From SFWF01 sp045539095 (lineage in GTDB: Bacteria > Bacillota > Clostridia > Oscillospirales > Acutalibacteraceae): DNA of 14,091 nucleotides. Both the position numbers and the translations under genes were made by a program. Under the pieces are notes generated by a model. It searched no databases. It was not told the origin of the DNA and was given only the letters and a program-made list of their open reading frames with translations. The DNA lies in assembly GCA_045539095.1 (NCBI GenBank), contig JAZQER010000010.1, forward strand, positions 1 through 14,091. The letters are read 5' to 3'. Position 1 is the stretch's first letter; the number at the start of each line of letters is the position of its first letter. Below, piece after piece: positions 1-4,888 of this stretch.

Positions 1-97
1 AACGACCGTCTCTCGGGTATCTTGAATCTGCAACAACTACACGGTAGAAGGGAGCCTTCTTTGCACCGAGTCTGCGAAGTCTGATTTTAACTGCCAT
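1..97 (-). CDS. rpsP: 30S ribosomal protein S16, N-terminal part (partial)
   Basis: Small-subunit ribosomal protein S16, a 16S rRNA-binding assembly protein. Only the first 32 codons are present; the reading frame leaves the window at position 1. The visible protein begins MAVKIRLRRLGAKKAPFYRV and continues with VVADSRYPRDGR, the highly conserved S16 N-terminus. The ATG is at 97-95, preceded by an ideal GGAGGTG ribosome binding site at 110-104. It follows ffh on the same strand after 63 nt, the usual ylxM-ffh-rpsP order of Firmicutes, so it is probably co-transcribed with ffh. Identification is very secure despite the truncation. Confidence 0.96.
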   Translation of the reverse strand, partial: MAVKIRLRRLGAKKAPFYRVVVADSRYPRDGR

Positions 98-132
98 TTG
101 GTACACCTCCAAAATTTTTTTACATAAATGAT

Positions 133-159
133 TTATTAAAAAGAGTAATCTCTTAATAA
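133..159 (-). other. AT-rich hairpin in the ffh-rpsP spacer
   Basis: Between the ffh stop codon and rpsP there is an imperfect palindrome. TTATTAA (133-139) pairs with TTAATAA (153-159), and GAG (143-145) with CTC (150-152), around a TAAT loop; AAA (140-142) is bulged on one side. Read on the minus strand it starts one base after the ffh stop and its 3' side is T-rich. It could be a weak or partial terminator or an RNA processing/stability element that sets ffh against rpsP expression. It is too AT-rich to call a real terminator. Confidence 0.35.
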
Positions 160-160
160 C

Positions 161-1510
161 CTAAAATTTCATTCCGGGTGGCAATCCCATGCCTCCCGGC
201 ATCCGCATTTTGCGCTTACCGCCCTTAACGTTCATCTGCTTGAACATCTTTTTCATCTGCTCGTACTGACGCATAAGTCTGTTTACCTCTTCGACCGAGG
301 TGCCGCTGCCCGCAGCAATTCTGCGTCTGCGCGAAGCGTTTAAAAGGTCGGGCTTTTCGCGTTCTTTTCGTGTCATCGACTTGATAATAGCTTCTGTACG
401 ATAGATAGCGCGTTCATCAATATCGGCATCCTTTATCTGATTACCCATACCGGGCATCATAGCGAGAACGTCCTTTATATTACCCATTTTCTTTATCTGC
501 TCAAACTGTGCAAGCAGGTCGTTCATATCGAACTTGTTCTCCTGCAGCTTTTTAGCAGTTTCCAGTGCCTGTTTCTCGTCTATCTCGCTCTCGACTTTTT
601 CAATAAGAGAAAGCATATCACCCATACCAAGGATACGGGAAGCCATTCGGTCGGGGTGGAATTCGTCAAGATCGTCTATCTTTTCTCCCACACCTGTGAA
701 CATAATCGGCTTGCCTGTAACAGCTCTTACCGAGAGCGCAGCACCGCCACGGGTATCACCGTCAAGCTTTGTGAGAATAACTCCGTCTATCTCTAACTGT
801 TCGTTGAAGGCTTTTGCGATATTTACCGAATCCTGACCGATCATCGAGTCAATAACAAGTAAAATGTTGTTAACCGTAACTGCCTTGGTGATTCTGGACA
901 ACTCATCCATAAGCTCCGTATCGATATGAAGTCTACCCGCGGTATCGAGTATCAGATAATCGTGTCCGTAGTCGCGTGCGTATTTTATAGCGTCTACCGC
1001 TGTCTTTTCAGGCTTCTGTGTACCCTTTTCAAAGACGGGAACGCTTATCTGCTCGCCTAGGACCTTTAACTGATCAATAGCGGCAGGCCTGTATATATCA
1101 CAAGCTACCATCATAGGACGGTGGCCGTTCTTCTTTAAAAATCTTGCCAGCTTTGCAGCGTGTGTCGTTTTACCCGAACCCTGAAGACCGCACATCATAA
1201 TAACGGTCGGAATTTTATCCGAGGTTTTAAGGCGAACTTGCTGACTGCCCATTAAGGCGGTCAGCTCGTCGCGGACGATCTTTACAACCATCTGCGCCGG
1301 TGTCAGGCTTTCCATAACCTTTTCGCCGATGCATTTTTCAGCAACGGTGTTGGTGAAATCCTTTGCAACCTTATAGTTTACATCGGCTTCAAGGAGTGCT
1401 AGGCGCACTTCTCGCATTGCATCCTTTACATCCTGCTCGCGAAGCTTTCCCTTAGAGCGCAGGCGTTTGAATACGCCGGTAAGTTTATCTGAAAGGCTGT
1501 CAAATGCCAT
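161..1510 (-). CDS. ffh: Signal recognition particle protein Ffh (SRP54)
   Basis: GTPase of the signal recognition particle. It binds 4.5S/6S RNA and hydrophobic signal sequences and delivers nascent chains to FtsY at the membrane. From the ATG chosen here it has 449 residues, normal for the family. Order: helical N domain (about 1-95), G domain with P-loop GLQGSGKTT (108-116), DTAGR (189-193) and TKLDGDTRGG (247-256), then the methionine-rich M domain (about 300-449). The M domain carries an RRRRIAAGSG RNA-binding segment and ends in a Met/Gly-rich tail. An upstream in-frame GTG at 1519-1517 would add three residues, but it overlaps the ribosome binding site, so ATG 1510 is preferred. It lies 15 nt after ylxM and is presumably co-transcribed with it. 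Confidence 0.97.
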   Translation of the reverse strand: MAFDSLSDKLTGVFKRLRSKGKLREQDVKDAMREVRLALLEADVNYKVAKDFTNTVAEKCIGEKVMESLTPAQMVVKIVRDELTALMGSQQVRLKTSDKIPTVIMMCGLQGSGKTTHAAKLARFLKKNGHRPMMVACDIYRPAAIDQLKVLGEQISVPVFEKGTQKPEKTAVDAIKYARDYGHDYLILDTAGRLHIDTELMDELSRITKAVTVNNILLVIDSMIGQDSVNIAKAFNEQLEIDGVILTKLDGDTRGGAALSVRAVTGKPIMFTGVGEKIDDLDEFHPDRMASRILGMGDMLSLIEKVESEIDEKQALETAKKLQENKFDMNDLLAQFEQIKKMGNIKDVLAMMPGMGNQIKDADIDERAIYRTEAIIKSMTRKEREKPDLLNASRRRRIAAGSGTSVEEVNRLMRQYEQMKKMFKQMNVKGGKRKMRMPGGMGLPPGMKF

Positions 1511-1518
1511 ATTGCTCA

Positions 1519-1523
1519 CTCCT
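1519..1523 (-). promoter_or_regulatory. Ribosome binding site that fixes the ffh start
   Basis: AGGAG on the minus strand (1523-1519) sits 8 nt before the ATG at 1510-1508, ideal spacing. The in-frame GTG at 1519-1517 begins on the last base of this same motif and so cannot be served by it. This supports the 449-residue protein beginning MAFDSLSDKL. Confidence 0.85.
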
Positions 1524-1525
1524 TT

Positions 1526-1831
1526 TTAAAGGTTATCTACAAGTTCTGTAAGAGAACTGATATTATTCTCGCCTGCTGCCACCTTTTCAAAAGTGGCTTT
1601 CAGCTCTTCACTTTTTTTGCAAAATCCGAGCTTTGCCTCAAGCTCCAAAAGCTGAGCTACGCTCCGTTTAACAAAGTCAGAAGCTCCCTGACGGGTCATA
1701 CCCTCATTTTCGGCTATCTCAGAAAGAGACAGATCACAATTATAGTATCCATCGAGTATCCTTTGTTGTTTATCCGAGAGTACAGCGCCGTAGCGCTCAA
1801 GCAGCTTTGAAACCTCTAAATTTACCGCCAA
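1526..1831 (-). CDS. ylxM: YlxM/p13 family helix-turn-helix protein
   Basis: Small DNA-binding-like protein of the UPF0122 (YlxM) family, almost always encoded directly before ffh. It resembles sigma-70 region 4, and its role around the SRP pathway is not well defined. From the TTG start proposed here it has 101 residues. The signature is an N-terminal helical segment (LERYGAVLSDKQQ) followed by a helix-turn-helix at about 34-60 (LSLSEIAENEGMTRQGASDF), with a short acidic tail. The longest open frame starts at 1900, but that codon is the -35 box of the gene's own promoter, so it cannot be translated. TTG at 1831-1829 has a good ribosome binding site. A GTG at 1840 (104 residues) is the alternative but lies inside that site. 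Confidence 0.88.
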   Translation of the reverse strand: MAVNLEVSKLLERYGAVLSDKQQRILDGYYNCDLSLSEIAENEGMTRQGASDFVKRSVAQLLELEAKLGFCKKSEELKATFEKVAAGENNISSLTELVDNL

Positions 1832-1836
1832 AACGC

Positions 1837-1843
1837 TCACCTC
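1837..1843 (-). promoter_or_regulatory. Ribosome binding site deciding a TTG start for ylxM
   Basis: GAGGTGA on the minus strand (1843-1837) lies 5 nt before TTG 1831-1829. The other candidate starts, GTG 1840 and the frame opening at 1900, have no upstream Shine-Dalgarno sequence, and the second is upstream of the transcription start. Confidence 0.7.
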
Positions 1844-1871
1844 GGTGTAAAGTTTTTTACTTGCGGGGTAT

Positions 1872-1900
1872 ATAATAACATAAATAAAGACGATTGTCAA
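1872..1900 (-). promoter_or_regulatory. Sigma-A-type promoter of ylxM-ffh-rpsP
   Basis: Minus strand: -35 TTGACA at 1900-1895, exactly 17 nt of spacer, -10 TATTAT at 1877-1872. Transcription should start near 1865, leaving a leader of roughly 35 nt before the TTG start. The -35 box is part of a perfect inverted repeat listed separately. Confidence 0.85.
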
Positions 1901-1916
1901 GTGTTTTTCTTGACAA
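1894..1916. repeat. Perfect 8-bp inverted repeat over the ylxM -35 box
   Basis: TTGTCAAG (1894-1901) and CTTGACAA (1909-1916) are perfect inverted copies separated by 7 nt. One arm contains the -35 hexamer of the ylxM promoter (1900-1895). The arrangement looks like an operator for a dimeric regulator, but the second arm may simply be chance. No protein can be assigned to it. Confidence 0.55.
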
Positions 1917-1966
1917 CCTAAAGAAGAATAATGATCACAACGGCTGAAATGAGGTTTATATTTTTA

Positions 1967-1995
1967 TTGAAAATATTTTAAATATATATTATACT
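1967..1995 (+). promoter_or_regulatory. Promoter of the solute-binding lipoprotein gene
   Basis: TTGAAA at 1967-1972, 17-nt spacer, TATACT at 1990-1995, in a very AT-rich stretch. Transcription would start near 2002, about 22 nt before the ATG at 2024. The Shine-Dalgarno sequence is weak (GGTGAT, 2015-2020). The divergent region 1901-2023 holds only this promoter, the repeat described above and no gene. Confidence 0.65.
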
Positions 1996-2023
1996 AATAT
2001 ACAATAAATACTATGGTGATGAG

Positions 2024-3457
2024 ATGAAGTTTTTTAAAAAGATCTCTGCGCTTTTGCTTGCGGCAATTATCACAGTTTTTGCTTCGGGCTGCAGTGCCGA
2101 TTACAAGGAAGCCTATATATATTTTGAGCTCGAGAGCGTACCCTCTACCCTTGATCCTCAACTTGTGTCGACAAGGGAGGAGAATGTTATCGTACGCTCT
2201 ATTTTTGATACCCTGCTTCGCTATGACGAAAACGGGGATATTGTCGCATCCGCCTGCTCGTCTTATGAGAAGGACGGACTTACCTACACCTTTAAGATAA
2301 GCCCCGACGCCTACTGGACGAGTGGTGAAAAGCTGACTGCTTATGATTTTGAATTTGGCTTTCGGCGAGCACTCGACCCCGATACCGCAGCGCCTGCTGC
2401 CGCAACGCTCGACTCTGTAGAGTCTGCAAATGCTATCGATGCCGAAACCTTTGTTGTAACCCTTTCCTTTGAAGATCCTGATTTTTTAAATACGCTGACC
2501 ACTGCTGTCACAATGCCCTGTAACGAGAATTTTTTCAACGAGTGTAAGGGCAGATACGGTTTAGAGCTTGATACTACCCTCGCTTGCGGATCATACTATA
2601 TAAGAAAGTGGCTGACTGAGGATAAATTTCTTATAAGGCTTGCTAAAAATCTTGAATACAAGGGTTATTTTGAAGCAAGAAATATGCGTGTCTATTTTAC
2701 ATGCGACGAACGCGACAACCTTGAAATGCTGACAGAAAACGATACTGATTTTGCTTACATATCACCCCAAGAAGCAAAGAAAACCGATGAGCGCGGACTT
2801 AAAACTTCAGCTTTAGAGGATGTCTCGTATATACTTTTCCTCTCACCCTCTCTTTCGGAAGATATCCGACTTGCTATTATGAAATCAGTAAAGAACGAGC
2901 AGAGTATTTATGACAGTTATTACGGCTCTGCCGTTTCAAGCGGTATCGCCCCCTCGGCCCTTAGAGTTTCCCTTTCTGATTTTAAAACAGATTTTCCCTA
3001 TGATATTGAAACAGCGACATACCTTTACAGCGAGGCGATACTGAATTCAGAGGATTCGTCGCTTAGCGGAATTACTGTAAAATGCTACAGTGACCCTGCC
3101 GCACTCGCCTCTGCAAAGGCGCTTGCCGCCCATTGGCAGCAAAAGCTCGGTGCTTTTGTAAATCTTGAGCAGATAACTTCGCTATCCTCTCTTAAAGCTG
3201 CTTATTCGAACGATAACTATTCGCTTATGATAATGCCTATGACTGCATCTTTTTGTCACACAGCATCATATCTTTCACAGTTTAAAACAAATTCTTTCGA
3301 TATTCAATCTGTGCAGAATGAACTCGGCTCAGCTTCGCTTTGCTATCCCCTCTTTAATCAGAGCAGCTATGTTTCGGCCGCTTCATATATCGAGAATTTT
3401 GACAAAATCATTATAAACGGAATTCCCGATGTTGCCCTTGCAATAAAAAAGGAATAA
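2024..3457 (+). CDS. OppA-type (family 5) solute-binding lipoprotein
   Basis: Likely extracytoplasmic substrate-binding lipoprotein of a peptide/nickel-type ABC transporter (SBP_bac_5 family). The N-terminus is a lipoprotein signal: KK at 5-6, hydrophobic 7-19, lipobox ASGC with Cys23 as the lipidation site. Family features follow: STLDPQLVST (41-50), then YTFKISPDAYWTSGEKLTAYDFEFGFRRALDP (positions 88-119; key residues K91, W98, D108, F109, R115), and CGSYYIRKW (188-196) where OppA proteins have G-T/N-G-P-Y/F. At 477 residues it is shorter than typical OppA (about 540). No permease or ATPase genes lie beside it, and it is flanked by its own promoter and a possible terminator, so it is an orphan. 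Substrate unknown: oligopeptide is the default, and a nucleobase or nucleoside link to the adjacent pyr operon would be speculation. Confidence 0.85.
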   Translation: MKFFKKISALLLAAIITVFASGCSADYKEAYIYFELESVPSTLDPQLVSTREENVIVRSIFDTLLRYDENGDIVASACSSYEKDGLTYTFKISPDAYWTSGEKLTAYDFEFGFRRALDPDTAAPAAATLDSVESANAIDAETFVVTLSFEDPDFLNTLTTAVTMPCNENFFNECKGRYGLELDTTLACGSYYIRKWLTEDKFLIRLAKNLEYKGYFEARNMRVYFTCDERDNLEMLTENDTDFAYISPQEAKKTDERGLKTSALEDVSYILFLSPSLSEDIRLAIMKSVKNEQSIYDSYYGSAVSSGIAPSALRVSLSDFKTDFPYDIETATYLYSEAILNSEDSSLSGITVKCYSDPAALASAKALAAHWQQKLGAFVNLEQITSLSSLKAAYSNDNYSLMIMPMTASFCHTASYLSQFKTNSFDIQSVQNELGSASLCYPLFNQSSYVSAASYIENFDKIIINGIPDVALAIKKE

Positions 3458-3480
3458 TTTTTAAAAAAATTGTCTTTTTT
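3445..3480 (+). terminator. Possible AT-rich terminator after the lipoprotein gene
   Basis: AAAAAAG (3445-3451) can pair with CTTTTTT (3474-3480), and AATTTTT (3456-3462) with the following A run and TT (3463-3471), giving a long, nearly G+C-free hairpin over the stop codon and ending in six Ts. Stability is doubtful, and read-through into the pyr promoter region is possible. Confidence 0.4.
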
Positions 3481-3482
3481 GG

Positions 3483-3512
3483 TTGACACATAGATATATG
3501 TTGTGATATAAT
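3483..3512 (+). promoter_or_regulatory. Promoter of the pyr operon
   Basis: TTGACA (3483-3488), 18-nt spacer, TATAAT (3507-3512) with an extended -10 TGA (3504-3506): both hexamers match consensus. Transcription should start near 3516-3520, so the PyrR-binding hairpin (from 3523) is the very first structure in the RNA. A strong constitutive promoter fits a system controlled by attenuation rather than initiation. Confidence 0.88.
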
Positions 3513-3574
3513 CCTATGCGGTAAATCTTTAAAGACGATACAGAGATATCGGCAAGATTTAGGATATATGTTGT
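3493..3574 (+). repeat. 12-bp direct repeat in promoter spacer and leader
   Basis: GATATATGTTGT occurs at 3493-3504, inside the promoter spacer, and again at 3563-3574, just after the PyrR-binding hairpin. The offset is 70 nt. The second copy is in the loop region of the antiterminator. Possible explanations are a local duplication, a protein-binding site or coincidence in AT-rich sequence. Confidence 0.5.
3523..3560 (+). promoter_or_regulatory. PyrR-binding loop (anti-antiterminator) of the pyr leader
   Basis: The RNA folds into a two-part hairpin: lower stem AAATCTT (3523-3529) with AAGATTT (3554-3560); an asymmetric internal loop that is purine-rich on the 5' side (TAAAGA, 3530-3535; GC on the 3' side); upper stem CGATA (3536-3540) with TATCG (3547-3551); and the hexaloop CAGAGA (3541-3546). 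CNGNGA hexaloops above a purine-rich internal bulge are the known hallmark of PyrR-binding loops in Bacillus-type pyr operons. PyrR with UMP/UTP bound would stabilise this hairpin and so favour termination. The pyrR gene itself is not in the window. Confidence 0.88.
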
Positions 3575-3622
3575 TTCGGTGCCCTTCGGGGTATCAGGTC
3601 TTCTTATATACAAAGTCTTGCC
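3551..3622 (+). promoter_or_regulatory. Antiterminator of the pyr attenuator
   Basis: GGCAAGATTT (3551-3560), the 3' side of the PyrR-binding hairpin, can pair with AAGTCTTGCC (3613-3622), the 5' side of the terminator, in 10 bp with one G-U (3558 with 3615). This helix therefore excludes both the PyrR-bound hairpin and the terminator. The enclosed RNA holds a compact hairpin, GGTGCCC (3578-3584) with GGGTATC (3589-3595) around a TTCG tetraloop, which would bring the two halves together. When pyrimidines are scarce this form should let polymerase into pyrC. Confidence 0.85.
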
Positions 3623-3645
3623 ATATCGGTAAGACTTTTAATTTT
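3612..3645 (+). terminator. Attenuator terminator before pyrC
   Basis: AAAGTCTTGCC (3612-3622) pairs with GGTAAGACTTT (3628-3638) in 11 bp with one G-U around an ATATC loop, followed by an interrupted T tract (TTTTAATTTT, 3636-3645). It ends directly before the pyrC Shine-Dalgarno sequence AAGGAG (3646-3651). The U tract is mediocre, so some basal read-through or an added effect on translation is possible. Confidence 0.82.
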
Positions 3646-3658
3646 AAGGAGAAAAACA

Positions 3659-4870
3659 ATGTCTGCTAAACTCTTGATAAACACAATAGAGCAAATAAGC
3701 GACGCTCCCTTTGTTTCTTCATTTCTCGAAACCTACGGCGACAGTTTTTACAATTCTTCAAAATTTATTTTGTTACCCGGTCTTTGCGATGTGCATGTGC
3801 ATTTTCGCGAGCCGGGTTTTTGTTATAAAGAAACGGTCGCGACGGGCAGCCGCGCCGCAGCCCACGGCGGTTATACGGCAGTCTGTACTATGCCAAACCT
3901 CAATCCCGTACCCGATTCGGTCGAGCATCTTAAAGTACAGACCGATGCAATAAAAAAGGATGCCGTGATAAAGGTGTTCCCCTATGGCTCCATAACTGTC
4001 GGTGAGCTTGGTGAACAGCTTTCAGATATGGAGGGCATGGCAAAGGACTGTATAGCCTTCTCAGATGACGGCAGAGGCGTGCAAAGCGATGATATGATGA
4101 GGGCGGCAATGGAAAAAGCCAAAGCTCTCGGAAAGATGATAGTCGCTCACTGTGAGGTAAACGAGCTTCTACGCGGCGGATATATCCACGACGGCGAATA
4201 TGCCAAGGCTCACGGACACAGAGGAATATGCAGTGAGAGTGAATGGAAGCAGATAGCACGGGATATAGAGCTTGTAAAGGAAACGGGCGTTTCCTACCAT
4301 GTCTGCCACATTTCAACAAAAGAAAGTGTTGAGATTATTAGAAAAGCAAAACGTGAGGGTGTTGATATCACCTGCGAAACGGGACCGCACTACCTTGTTT
4401 TTGACGACAGTAATCTTGAAGATGACGGCAAGTGGAAGATGAATCCCCCGCTTCGGTCACGTGATGACCGTAAAGCGCTGATAGAAGGGATTCTCGACGG
4501 CACTATCGATATGATAGCGACCGACCACGCGCCCCACTCTTCGGAAGAAAAGTCAAAAGGTCTTGAAAGGAGCGCATTTGGAATTATCGGAATAGAGACG
4601 GCATTCCAGACGATGTATACACACTTTGTAAAAACCGGAATAATCACCCTCGAAAGACTTGTTGAGCTAATGAGCCGAAACCCTGCGAAAAGGTTCGGAA
4701 TAGATTTGTCAAAAGACTTTACGGTGTGGGACTTAGAATGCGAATTCACGGTTGACCCCGAAAAGTTTTTATCAATGGGCAGCGCGACGCCATTTGACGG
4801 GAAAAAACTCTTTGGAAAATGCTTACTTACTGTAAGCGAAGGTAAAACAGCATATAAAGAAAGTTTATAA
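3659..4870 (+). CDS. pyrC: Dihydroorotase (class I), first gene of the pyr operon
   Basis: Cytoplasmic zinc amidohydrolase that cyclises N-carbamoyl-L-aspartate to L-dihydroorotate, step 3 of UMP synthesis. Of 403 residues, visible active-site elements are HVHFREPG with His46 and His48, Arg50, Asn80 (MPN), FSDDG with Asp137 in the metal-bridging position used by Asp in class I enzymes, His164, His217 and TDHAPH with Asp289. Their spacing fits the class I family. Both ends are odd: only about 40 residues precede PGLCDVHVH where about 50 are usual, without the common N-terminal G-x-I-x-D pattern. The C-terminal linker that is usually Gly/Ala/Asp-rich is shortened to LSKDFTVWDLECEF before the conserved VDPEKF and TPFDGKKLFG. 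The ATG has AAGGAG 7 nt upstream; carB follows after 18 nt. Confidence 0.95.
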   Translation: MSAKLLINTIEQISDAPFVSSFLETYGDSFYNSSKFILLPGLCDVHVHFREPGFCYKETVATGSRAAAHGGYTAVCTMPNLNPVPDSVEHLKVQTDAIKKDAVIKVFPYGSITVGELGEQLSDMEGMAKDCIAFSDDGRGVQSDDMMRAAMEKAKALGKMIVAHCEVNELLRGGYIHDGEYAKAHGHRGICSESEWKQIARDIELVKETGVSYHVCHISTKESVEIIRKAKREGVDITCETGPHYLVFDDSNLEDDGKWKMNPPLRSRDDRKALIEGILDGTIDMIATDHAPHSSEEKSKGLERSAFGIIGIETAFQTMYTHFVKTGIITLERLVELMSRNPAKRFGIDLSKDFTVWDLECEFTVDPEKFLSMGSATPFDGKKLFGKCLLTVSEGKTAYKESL

Positions 4871-4888
4871 TATACGGAGGAATTTAAA

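Noticed and set aside
1910..1938. Plus-strand TTGACA at 1910-1915 as the -35 box of the lipoprotein gene
   Set aside because: No -10 box at 16-18 nt spacing; TTGAAA/TATACT at 1967-1995 with 17-nt spacing is much better.
3930..4319. Minus-strand open frame inside pyrC (129 codons)
   Set aside because: Lies antisense to a clear pyrC with all active-site motifs; low-complexity Arg/Leu/His/Pro composition and no ribosome binding site evidence.
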